From Siphlonurus alternatus (taxonomy: Eukaryota; Arthropoda; Insecta; Ephemeroptera; Siphlonuridae), in contig OX463780.1 in NCBI GenBank assembly GCA_949825025.1, positions 25,262,118 to 25,326,117 of the forward strand: a stretch of DNA of 64,000 bases, given 5' to 3'. Made by a program: the position numbers and the translations under genes. This document shows, in pieces, positions 14,504 through 43,100 of the stretch. The notes beneath the pieces are model-generated. The model saw nothing but the letters and a program-made list of their open reading frames with translations. It did not search any database and was not told where the DNA came from. Every line of letters starts with the position of its first letter. Position 1 is the stretch's first letter.

Positions 14504-15550
14504 ATTCCTTGCAGCTATATAAGCATTATATTACCTCGGCTGTTCACAAATAGAGACCTCCATAGCATTCAATTCATGTTAGCATCTTAACCCCCCTCTC
14601 ACGTCAGTGTCATATGATTTTGAATCAAGTATTTATTTATTTATTTATTTTCTTTACTTTAATGCCAAAAATGCAATTATGATTTTTTACATAGGTGTAC
14701 TGTAGATAGGATAGTGGGAACTCCATAAAATCAGCTGACTGTAAGCCTCTATTTTACAGGTTGCTGAACAAATCCAGAGAGTTCCAGGAACCAACTCAGC
14801 ACAGGAAGCCCTTCAGGTGGGGCCAGCTGGACCATGTGCCTTTGCTGTACCCTGGGGACTCCAACATGAAGGGCCGTGACATCTTCCCTCTGATCTGGGG
14901 GATTGATCTGGAGCGAGAAGGGGCTGTAGAGATGCTAGAGATGTCACAGCACGTCAGGGCCCTTCTTGACATAGTGAAGAGGTGAGTATAAAAGAAGTGA
15001 TGTTTAAGAACATGAACAATAAATAAAAATGACTCTGTTGCAATTAATTTAGATCAATTTTTATTCTGACAATATTTATTGATTTAATGATAAAAATATA
15101 TTCATCTACTTCCATATTACATTTATTCATGGAAACAAATCTAACTTAATGCATGCATGCAGTTTACCATTTGTCTTAAATCACAAACTTTCTCTTCTGT
15201 CCTCCAATACAAATGTTATGGGAATTAAGGTTAATTGCATCATGTCAGATAATTGGCAGGCCATTAAAGACTTTATAATAGACGTAATACCTTAGCAATT
15301 TGGTAGTTATAATTAATGCAAGGTCACTCTCTCCAGGGATGAGCCAGTGTCAGACGTGACGTGCCGCATGTGCAAGGTGACGATGCATAGCTTGATGGAG
15401 CTTCGTCTGCACTTAAACAGCACCCGTCATGATCGAAGTGAGCAGAGAATCCACCTCAGCTTTGGTAACAACGAGCCAATGGATGAAGAAGAGGAAGAGG
15501 AGGAGGAGAATGAGAAGAAAGCAACAGAGTGGAGATCATATCGCATATAA
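1182..15550 (+). CDS. TDRD9: TDRD9 / spindle-E, C-terminal part (Tudor domain; 10 exons in window)
   Basis: TDRD9/spn-E is a DExH-box helicase with a Tudor domain that acts in the germline piRNA pathway in perinuclear granules. Only the C-terminal part lies here; the helicase exons must be upstream. Exons: 1182-1334, 1978-2215, 3266-3532, 4588-4950, 5712-5852, 7702-7844, 8506-8779, 13516-13637, 14760-14981 and 15337-15550 (TAA stop). All junctions are AG/GT and all phases join, giving about 711 residues. The extended Tudor domain spans exons 3-4 (VGQMVVAP, LYRGRV, FFVDYGNSE). Exons 6-7 carry the conserved block GPYSP, SVLIDDDP, LPNIAGLPALV and FPDHDMEIAFD. The last exon adds a C-X2-C-X12-H-X5-H zinc-finger motif (CRMCK to HLNSTRH) and an acidic run. 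The final-exon end is less certain than the other junctions. The introns are full of repeats, including an antisense LINE. Family assignment is confident; whether the name should be spn-E or TDRD9 depends on the clade. Confidence 0.9.
1685..1928. repeat. degenerate tandem duplication in TDRD9 intron
   Basis: Two diverged copies of a roughly 70-base block lie about 172 bases apart (about 1685-1755 and 1858-1928). Each contains AAATTTAAG, a GATTCTCTTG block and AGAxATATGAG. The second copy runs up to just before the acceptor of the exon at 1978. No function is evident. Confidence 0.5.
2912..3177. mobile_element. possible short MITE with terminal inverted repeats
   Basis: The segment is bounded by ATACCAAGGGAAG on the left and CTTCCCTTGGTTAT on the right, with G-rich and C-rich runs just inside. 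The interior is AT-rich and non-coding. The inverted ends suggest a small DNA element. No clear target duplication was identified, so the call is tentative. Confidence 0.4.
3960..4333 (-). mobile_element. 5S rRNA-headed SINE, body type A
   Basis: Read on the minus strand from 4333, the first 90 or so bases follow 5S rRNA: a TACGGCC start, a TGAATGC block, TCTCGT, GATC, GAAGTTAAGCA and TGGTTAGTACTTGGA. These include the box A and box C regions of the internal RNA polymerase III promoter of 5S genes. A body of about 270 bases follows and shares nothing obvious with the body-type-B copies at 47537-47930. The 3' end runs into an ATTTTATT-like repeat. A 5S-derived head defines the SINE3 class; this copy is diverged. 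It lies between TDRD9 exons 3 and 4. Confidence 0.75.
4334..4371. repeat. (TA)n microsatellite
   Basis: A pure TA run abutting the 5S-headed SINE. Similar runs lie at 2887-2905, 7030-7050, 34820-34845, 40708-40728 and 46681-46726. Open reading frames over these runs are artefacts. Confidence 0.9.
5290..5638. mobile_element. palindromic TTAA element, copy 3
   Basis: A near-complete palindrome of about 349 bp between TTAA at 5286-5289 and TTAA at 5639-5642, in the intron between TDRD9 exons 4 and 5. It starts GGGTAAGATAACGCCACC. Both arms carry the shared blocks CTCCTCTACACCCCCTATC and AAAACTAGATCG or their complements. As RNA it would fold into a single hairpin of about 170 base pairs. Confidence 0.85.
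6063..6983. mobile_element. 920-bp DNA element with long terminal inverted repeats
   Basis: Inverted repeats of about 160 bp (6063-6220 and 6827-6983) flank a unique interior of about 600 bp. The ends read TACGAGTGTCGTATGATAAG and, as complement, CTTATCATACGACCCTCGTA. Inside each arm the blocks GATATCACTTATATTAATTT and CTGGGGGTCAGTTTTCGTGA are mirrored. A TA on each side could be the target duplication. No transposase-like ORF is present, so it is non-autonomous. It lies in the intron between TDRD9 exons 5 and 6. Confidence 0.75.
7467..7620. mobile_element. MITE, GTCCGGAATAATGAGC family, copy 1
   Basis: A short element with inverted ends: GTCCGGAATAATGAGC at the left and GGCATTATTCCGGAC at the right. 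Related copies are at 39440-39645 and 42955-43100, where the ends extend to CGTCCCTCGTCC. All share a central GAGCTTTAAATTGG or AGCTCAT core and a CACCTGA block. No ORF is present. Confidence 0.6.
9125..9471. mobile_element. palindromic TTAA element, copy 4
   Basis: A near-perfect palindrome of 347 bp between TTAA 9121-9124 and TTAA 9472-9475. It has the same ends (GGGTAAGGTAACGCCACC and complement) and arm blocks as the other copies. It lies in the intron between TDRD9 exons 7 and 8. The arms look almost identical, so either this copy is young or the arms are homogenised. Confidence 0.85.
9679..9725. repeat. GTGGCGTAGCC / poly-G to poly-C fragment
   Basis: The sequence CAGTGGCGTAGCCACGG is followed by a G run, TTTTCGGGGTTTAA and then a C run. 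It looks like the end of a short DNA element with G-rich termini. No partner end was located. Confidence 0.35.
10160..12617 (-). mobile_element. 5'-truncated non-LTR retrotransposon (LINE) with reverse transcriptase ORF
   Basis: A minus-strand reading frame is open from about 12614 to the stop at 10476 (roughly 710 codons, no start codon needed). Conserved reverse-transcriptase blocks are visible: SYRGIIHGDTMYKLFSRLI, IAFVDFRKAFDSV, GVLQGDPSSS and the catalytic YADDLAII. Upstream in frame is KPWFNSEC, typical of the stretch between endonuclease and RT. No endonuclease is present, so the copy is 5'-truncated at a stop near 12615. The C-terminus has a Cys/His cluster (CVCKLCNEYCSQYH). About 300 bases of AT-rich 3' UTR follow. 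It is antisense within the TDRD9 intron 8780-13515. The intact frame suggests recent insertion. The clade is not assigned. Confidence 0.85.
13063..13122 (-). mobile_element. LINE 3'-end fragment, antisense
   Basis: The complement of this stretch (GTATGTAGTCACAATGTACC then an AAATAAAT-type tail) matches the end of the plus-strand LINE fragment at about 14398-14460. It is a very short, 5'-truncated copy of the same family. Confidence 0.55.
13345..13417 (+). repeat. tRNA-like sequence (degenerate; pseudogene or SINE head)
   Basis: A 73-nt stretch has a good box A (TGGTCTAATGG) and box B (GGTTCAAGTTC). A T-arm with a 5-bp stem (GTGGG/TCCAC, one G-T pair) closes a 7-nt loop, and a 4-bp anticodon stem (AGCA/TGCT) closes loop CACGAAT. 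Position 33 is A instead of T, and only about four of seven acceptor pairs form. This is therefore not a functional tRNA gene; it is a tRNA pseudogene or the head of a SINE. It ends about 100 bases before TDRD9 exon 8. Confidence 0.5.
13976..14503 (+). mobile_element. LINE 3' fragment with (AAAT)n tail
   Basis: An ORF to 14258 encodes the C-terminal end of a non-LTR retrotransposon polyprotein (GRNTRQSN, LYNKLPDCLKKIES, FKKKVFAYLIKKNYYSIK). It resembles the fragment at 51760-52506 in layout (NTRN, LPSSLKN, FKAKLKS, KEFYSVK). A short 3' UTR ending in GTATGTAGTCACAATGTATC is followed by an (AAAT)n tail to about 14503. Microsatellite tails are common in several LINE clades. It lies between TDRD9 exons 8 and 9. 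Confidence 0.75.
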
Positions 15551-16935
15551 TTATCCTAATGTAAGTGTTCTTCATTGTATTTCAGTGCTTATAATAAGTA
15601 CAATCCATTGTATTTTTATGATTTTTAAAATGAAGAACATGCACACTCTTAACATTATTAGAGATCAGATAATGTATTTAAAAATAGTATGTTTAAGTAT
15701 TAGAAATACAGTATAAAAACTCATTATTACGCAACTTGTTGTTATTAGGTAAAACTCGATTTTGAGGAATGGAGATTGTGGTCCCATTAAAAATAATTAG
15801 CATTGCAGGTGTATAGGAAAAACTCTATACAAGGTAACACTCGATATAAGGTAAACCTAATTTCCTGGGTCCCGTAACTTTACGTAACAACAAGTTTTTA
15901 CTGAAATCCCAAGTTGTAAACATATTGCATTAAGTTTCAATATTTTTTAAAATTGTTTAATTGATTTTTTCCAGATTAAAAATTAATCTAAACTGTTGTG
16001 TTTAAGTCATAAAATATGATATGATATGACTCATCAAGCTGCTGAAACTTAAGATTACTGTGAGTCTACTAAAATTATTTGGTGCCAAAACTGTTTAAGT
16101 AAAACTGTTCCATCAGCTAGTAAGCAAATTTGTGCAGTTAAGCACCAGTTCTGCTGTTTTCATCTTGTTTATTTATTTACTAATTTTTTGATTTTTATCA
16201 TTTTTTTTTTTTTGCGGAAAGCAATTTTTTTTAAGAAGTTTTCATTTTCAAACATTTCATTTTCAAAGAAAGAATTTTTTCATGTTTACTTTAGACTGTT
16301 TGGAGACATACTATTACATGATTACATAAAAATCTTGACAGTTTATTAATTTAAATTATTTATTTGATAGAGTGTTTATATTTTTCTCAACTTTTTGTTT
16401 GTGCAGTAACTTAATTGTGCTCTTTGTGTGTCATACTTCATTATTGTGGGAGTGAAAACTGTTTATGGGATGTACATATCTCTAATTCGGGGCAAAAATT
16501 TTGCCCTAAAATATATTTTTTGCTGTATTACAAAAAAGTTACTGAGAATTCAAATGTATTTAATTTGTGGAACGGAACACATCTTTATATAATTTTAAAG
16601 ATAATGTTGAATCTATAATTTCATTAAAATGTTGAAAAGGTTATCATTTTGCATTCATAATTTAATGGCAATGATAGAACAAGTTTGTATTTCTGGAATA
16701 AAAATTTGTTTACAAAACTAATACAAATATGTTTATTTTATGGTTCAATGGCTATTATGTAATAAACAAAATTAAATCAAATTATATTATATTTATAAAT
16801 AATTATTTACATTTCTTTAATAATAATTATTACAAAACAATATTTCGGCATAATTATATATTGTAGATAATTATTATGTAATTTTAGTTTTGCAAATTTT
16901 ATAAAAATAGCTAAATATTATAGCAAAACAATTAA

Positions 16936-17282
16936 GGGTAAGGTAACGCCACCAATGTTAAAAAAAATCCCTCTCACAAAAATTCTGAAAAAAATTTAAA
17001 ATGTTCTCCTCTACACCCCCTATCAGTAGCTAAAATATCAGGTATACAAATACGATCTAGTTTTTGAGTTATAAATTTTTAAAGTTGACTACTTTAACAT
17101 GGAGAAATGAAACTCCCATGTTAAATTGGTCAACTTTAAAAATTCATAACTCAAAAACTAGATTGTATTTGTATACCTGATATTTTAGCTACTGATAGGG
17201 GGTGTAGAGGAGAACATTTTAAATTTTTTTCAGAATTTTTGTGAGAGGGATTTTTTTTAACATTGCTGGCATTACCTTACCC
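16936..17282. mobile_element. palindromic TTAA element, copy 5
   Basis: A 347-bp near-perfect palindrome between TTAA 16932-16935 and TTAA 17283-17286. It has the same ends and arm blocks as the copies at 5290, 9125 and 697. It is the only full-length copy in the window outside a TDRD9 intron. Confidence 0.85.
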
Positions 17283-17375
17283 TTAATGTGTATGATTATT
17301 AGTCATTGCAATATTTATTTATTTTATACTCATTTGCAGATTTAATATACACCAGATTGCAAAGTCATATCTACA

Positions 17376-17531
17376 GGTGTGGATCCAGAAATGAATTGGG
17401 GGGGGGGGGGGGGGGAAGAGGCCTCTTCATAAGGCCAATATTGAAAAAAATGGAGTGGGAGAAATGCCTATATTGCCCATATGTTAAATCCGAAATTTCG
17501 AGGGGGGGGGGGGGGTCTGGATCCGCACCTG
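17376..17531. mobile_element. MITE with GGATCC ends and poly-G tracts, copy 1
   Basis: An element of about 156 bp with ends GGTGTGGATCCAGA and TCTGGATCCGCACC. It carries long G runs near both ends and a shared interior (CCTATATTGCCCATATGTTAA). A second copy in inverted orientation lies at 20871-21039 and shares the ATTGCCC/GGGCAAT, TGCCTATA/TATAGGCA and poly-G features. The G runs could form quadruplex structures. Confidence 0.65.
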
Positions 17532-18282
17532 GTCATCTATGCAATCAGGTGCTAGTAATTAATAGAAGCTATTCACAGAAAACTTTATTGTTTTGAAATC
17601 TTTTCTGCAACTTCTTGGTGCTAAGAAATGTCTCAAAAAAAAAATAATATATATATAGAATTTATATATGAAGTTGCTAATTATATAAGGTTTACATATA
17701 ATTACTGAAATGGGACTACGTCGATCAGCTGTTTCGTGTTATCTACCCTTAAATATAGGTTTTGAGCTTAAAAAAAATTAGTATCAGATTTAGTGGTGGA
17801 ATTGGGTACCAATTATATTCAGTGAAAATTTTATACTAATTAATTAAAAGTTCTTTGAAGATAACCAGATCCTATATTTTGTTCTTTATATTGAAAGATG
17901 ATTCAATTCTATTATTATATAGATGATACAGAATAAAATTTAATAGAAAATAATATTATATACAACCAATTTAAGCAAAATGAAAATAGCATTATGCCAT
18001 CATAATTATAATTACATTGAAAATGTTAATTAATCAAATTAATAATTATTAATATGTTATTATATTATACATAAAATATAAATATATAAGAGTCATTCAC
18101 TTACGGTTAACATATACCATATATATTACTCATAATCGCTCTATATGAACTTGAAATGCATTCAAAATGCAAGATCAGAAGAAGTTTAATGTTTTTTATC
18201 ATAAACATTTTAGACGAGCAAACACTGATTTCCAAGTAAAAAAAAAAAACTAGCTTCTTGTGAGCACCTTGCCGCAAAAAGG

Positions 18283-37770
<19,488 letters not shown>

Positions 37771-38301
37771 CGTACTCTCGCACACCGACTGTCTGTGGCG
37801 TCCGCCCGCGCACCATGCACATGCAGTGGCCGGACAGCGAGGAGGCGGAGTCTGTGAGGCGCCAAGAAATCACCGAGCCCGCATTGGACCTTTCCAGGCA
37901 CGTGTGTAAGATTTTCATGAAATCCTTCAGGTAAAGTATAATGAATATATTATAATTTATAATCATTATAAATGTAACAAATTTGTAATATTATTTAATT
38001 TAAACAAATTTCAAATATATATTGTAAACATAATTTTATTTTTTTAATTAATTATCTTATCAATTCAATATTATTATAATCAGAAAATGCGTCAGAGAAG
38101 ACTGCAATCTGTAGATATATTAAAATTGCGTAATTTTTAATAAAAACTAAATAAGTAATATATAGATATAAATGGAAAATCTAATACTATATATAGTCAG
38201 GATGAGTATACCTCCACCACGTACCTCTATTGCCTGCAGCAATTATTTTGTATTGGTTAATGGATTGATTGTATCTTGTATCGTCCTAACACTTCGAAGC
38301 A

Positions 38302-38468
<167 letters not shown>

Positions 38469-39439
38469 ATAGGGTCAGAAATTAAGGTGGGAATAATGGT
38501 TGAAGCTGATATATAATTATGTTCTTGATGGTAAAATTATAAAAATCTATCCCCTTCTATCCTCCTTTCCCCCGGCTCCAATATTCATTATTTTTAAAAG
38601 CCATTCTGAAAAATCCATATGATTCACTTAATATACTGCATTTATCAATTAAATAATCAATGAATTTGGCTGCACTCCCATTATACAACAGAACTATTTG
38701 CTAAAAATTCTAAAAGAAAAATTTGATTAATATTAGGATTTTTTTCTGGGAAGTTCCAAAAATAATCATGATAATTAAGCAATATATTAAATTTATGTTT
38801 CTTTCTATCTCCTCTCTCTCTCTCTCTCTTTTTTTTTTTTTTTTTTTGTAAGATTGTGAGGTGTATTTTCAGTATTTAACATGATTTATATAAATGTTCA
38901 CATTGATGTCCTCTATAGCTGTGTTATATTATTATTATTTTTTTAATATATTATAAAATTAATTTTGTTTCTTTTTATCGAATACTAATTAACTATTTAA
39001 GTTAATTAGTTAGTGATCGTGAAAGAGAAAACACATAATAATTTAATTGCCATATAAGGCGAAGTATAGACACAAATTAATACACCAAGTTCATAAGACG
39101 TAATATTTTATCAATAGAACTTATTTTCAAGGTCTTAAATAATATATAATTAAATTAAAAAATATTATTATGTCATAATTAATTATAACATAATATTTTT
39201 TTATTTACAATTGGATATTATATTTTGTAAATCAGGTATTGTTTATCTTAATAAAGTTGAATAAATAATTTCATCTAAAATTATCTGGAAGTTCATCTAT
39301 TTAATATTATAACCTTTCATTAAACAGTATTTTTTTCTCAATGAAATTCAAATTATTATTTATTTAGAAACAGTTACAGACCGAGGCACTAAATACATGC
39401 AATGAAGTCGTTAATACAACATGCAGTCGTGCGATATAA

Positions 39440-39645
39440 TTCGTTCCTCGTCAGAAATAATGAGCTATCTGCTTAATTATACGATTGTGTTGCAATGAGC
39501 TACCTGCTATTTCAGGTGAGCGCAATTATGAGCTTTAAATTGGTATAAAAAAAGCTCATTTTTGCATTTACCTGAAATAGCAGATAGCTAATTCTTACAA
39601 TGAAATCATGGGAGGCAGGTGGCTCATTATTCTGGACGAGGGACG
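39440..39645. mobile_element. MITE, GTCCGGAATAATGAGC family, copy 2
   Basis: The ends are TTCCTCGTCAGAAATAATGA and CTCATTATTCTGGACGAGGG. The interior contains a second inverted pair (AGCTACCTGCTATTTCAGGT / ACCTGAAATAGCAGATAGCT) and GAGCTTTAAATTGG, as in copy 1. No ORF. Confidence 0.6.
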
Positions 39646-42487
39646 TGTACGATATGTAACTATATAGAGAGAGATTTTGTAATAATTAAATAATATATAT
39701 ACTTCTGAGACATTTCAGAGCTATGTGGACGATGAGATATACGGGAAACTTGCTTCGAGGAGATAAATAAACAACAACACCGTGGGTCGATGGCTTGATG
39801 ACGTCATAGCACAGTCCAGCGCAACACGTGGCCAGGTGGGCGCGACGTCTAGAGGGGAGGGGTGGAGGGGAAGTTGACACGTGTCTTGTTGTGGTGGTCG
39901 GCACGTGCAGAAGGGCATTTGAAGGTTAGACTACTCCGTTCTCACGCCAGTGGTATCCCTCAGGATGAGAGCATTTACGTAAACTCACCATCTGTCAGAA
40001 ATCTAGGAATTTTCCATTGCCCAAGAAAGAAAACTCTTCTAGACTAAAATATATATAGATAACAGGTTTAACATTGATAATACTAAAATTTAATGGACTA
40101 TATTATAAAAATAAGACTTACTTCTTTTATTAGTATTAAGAGTGTAGGAATGTACCTGCGTAGGTTCAATAATTTTACACTATAGTAAGTTATTTGTATC
40201 TCGTCCGAATAGTAATAATAATTTATCAAATTCCGTTTTTTTTTTTCAAATGTATATATATTATATTTTGTGGCGATAATATTCGATGTAAAATAAAATT
40301 ATATAATATATTTTTATCATCATCTTTTATGAATATTGTATTAATGCATTTTTTGTTTTTTTCTGCAATACTTTAATGGAATAGCTGCTTTGTCGGCCAT
40401 GTGCAGCAGTTTGCATAACCTAAAGGCAAAAATGGAGAGTATAATTATATACCTTGCAGTCTCTTGCAGATTCTTCAGTAGTTACGTATATTTAAATTTT
40501 GTTTTAGAATGCATAAAATATTTGTGTCTTTGTGCGTATATTGCTACACAAGACAGTATAGGGGCCCTTTTTGGTAAAATAAATAAATTAAGTAAACAAA
40601 TTAATTCCAAACAATTTAAATTATAATTTTTTATGCATAATAATTACTTGCAACTTTTGATCAACTATTACCGCAGTTTGTAATAATATGTTATAGTCTC
40701 GTATTATATATATATATATATATATATAATATTTTTCCTCAAATTTCGTCATACACTGTTATTTTTTTCATATCACGGAGATCAGCTATAGCGATGACCT
40801 TTTCCTACCGTCCCTTTGGGCGTTTGGACTACACAAAAATAAGTTCGTCGTTAAAATATTAAGTGCGGGTGCTTTAAAAGAACATGTCAACACATCAAAA
40901 TGAAAATATGTTTTGAGAAGTCAAATGTTAAAAGAAAAATATTTCCTAATGGTATATTTTACGAAGAATCGTGAAAATACACAGTAAATCAATATCAATA
41001 AATCATGAATGTAGCAATAACAGGATCTTTGAGATAGTGTTGCAATATTTTGTCATGTGGTAAAGTGGAAAAATGTTCAGAAATTATATTTATACGCTTC
41101 AGATTACGGTATGTATTCACGGGTCGTGGGGATTTGAACAAATTGTTGTTAATTATTTTAAACATCAATAAAAAAATCACTTTAATTACAGAAAATCGTT
41201 TACATGTTTACAGTATAATGAGAAAAATATTTTATTTAAATTTATTAAATTTTTGTACGATTACAGTCTGCATGATAATATATAATCTGATAATCTATGT
41301 ATACTGTAAATAGTCATGTAAATATTATAAATAATATACAATTGAATTTAATAAGCATTTTTATTCTTCGCTCATGCATAGCTTTGATTTATTAGCAATG
41401 GACACCTGCCGCATGATCTTTACCGCATAAAAAAATAAAACATATTTTTTATTGAATATGGGAATTTAAATGAAGTATTACAAATACAAATTTATTCACA
41501 TTTTTTTAACCCACTAACGTCGATGCTGCAAAATACTGTGACGTTCATAATCATGCAAATATTTAACATGTAAGCATATAGGGAAAGTCTTGACATGATT
41601 ATGACGTCACAGACAGCGGTTTGCAGCTCGATTTTTTTAATATTTTTTAGGATTTTAGAGGGTTGAAACAATCCTGAAAAAAAAAAAAAAAAAAAAACAA
41701 ACAAAGAAATGCCAATTGATATAACTCGAGGTTCTCTTTTCAAATATCCAATAATTATTTCAAGCAATGCAGTTTTTGAAAATTGTTACTTATGTTATAT
41801 AATATGAGTTATAAATAAAAACGTCAATTTCAATAAAATAAATATAAATAATAATTCATACATTTCAATCGATCATCATAGGGATTTTATGTATAATTTT
41901 ATTATGAAGTAATTAAGTTGATTAATGACAGAGATATACAGGATGAAGGACGATAATATGAATCACAAATGCACATATTGCATGCACTCTGTTGGCACGT
42001 GGTGCCATGCAGAGTCCAGAGATCGCTTGCAGGCTAGCTTTGTCTGTGACATCGGCAGACAGCACGTGTGCTGTATTATCAGCAATCGGCGATGATCGCG
42101 GGGACAAAAGTGCATGGGGCGGGCTACTAACCGAGTTCACTGTGAAATTGATGCCATCAAACATCCTGCAGTCAAATCCACGTGCTCCAAGCAGTGCATG
42201 ATGGCATAGACAGGAGGGTTGTCTGGGTTGTGGGGGGTGGGGTGCGTGGTATTATACAAGGGAAAATACATTAGCTGTGGGTGGGTGGGTCCACATTTCC
42301 CCCAAATTCCCCCACCCACTTCCTATGGCAAAACCTTCCCCGAGACTGAAAAAAACCCTCTGACTTTTTTTTTTACTGCTTTCACGTGAATTCTATAACA
42401 ATTAAAAGCTTCCAGACATTGTATGTAAAATTGAAAACCTTTGGTCATGTTAATAATTCTTTTCTCTAAATTAAAAATTAAAATGCT

Positions 42488-42672
42488 CCCTCCCTAAGGT
42501 AAATTCGTCTCGGTTTCCATTCAGTGCAGTGATCATCAGTGATGCACTTGTGTGTGGTTCCCCAGGCTTTGGACATCGTTTTGGTCCATTGATAAAAAGT
42601 AGAGGTGTCTCTTCTGACTGAGGTTTTCCACGGTTCCCTTATATTAGTCTCACCTCAGCAAATGCTCTCAAA
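42488..42672 (+). mobile_element. 5S-headed SINE type B, body fragment, plus orientation
   Basis: Matches the body of the 47537-47930 copy in the opposite orientation: GGTAAATTCGTCTCG, TGCACTTGTGTGTGGTTCCC, CAGGCTTTGGACATCG, AAAAAGTAGAGGTGTC, GACTGAGGTTTTCCACGGTT and GTCTCACCTCAGCAAATGCT. The 5S-like head and the poly-A end are missing. Confidence 0.7.
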
Positions 42673-42954
42673 ATTGCCTCTTCCATACTTTCTGAAGCAT
42701 ATAGTATAAAATAATTACAATAAAAAATAATAGTTATATTAAGAGCCTTTTGCTCTTGTGATAAGAAATATTTATGTGCATACGTAAACTATAATAATTA
42801 TAATATATTAATGTTCGTATATAAATACTATCTATATCTTTACTTGCGTTAATTGTTAATTATAATTAATATTATTTTCTGATTATTATTTATTTTATTT
42901 CATTGCAGTTACAAAAAACCAAGACCTCCAATATACCATACAATATACTGTATA

Positions 42955-43100
42955 TCGTCCCTCGTCCGCGCGATCAATGAGCTTTATGTTATACCTATTT
43001 ACAGCTCATAATTGTGCTCACCTGAAAGAGAAGATAGTTCATTATTGCAATGTGAAACCGTGATAGGCAGATAGCTCATTATTCCGGACGAGGGACGATA
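42955..43100. mobile_element. MITE, GTCCGGAATAATGAGC family, copy 3
   Basis: The ends are ATCGTCCCTCGTCCG and CGGACGAGGGACGAT, giving the cleanest terminal inverted repeats of the three copies. The interior has AGCTCATAATTGTGCTCACC and GCAGATAGCTCATTATTCCG. No ORF. Confidence 0.65.

Larger units (their letters stand above)
15551..18282. other. convergent intergenic gap, TDRD9 to CYP4
   Basis: No gene is recognised here. It must hold the 3' UTRs of both flanking genes, whose 3' ends face each other. An AATAAA on the plus strand at 16697-16702 could serve TDRD9, but others exist. It also contains one palindromic TTAA element (16936-17282) and one poly-G MITE (17376-17531). The rest is AT-rich with no visible signal. 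Confidence 0.6.

Noticed and set aside
40390..40626. 78-codon ORF with hydrophobic stretches
   Set aside because: Isolated in AT-rich sequence, no domain, no splice context, not supported by neighbours.
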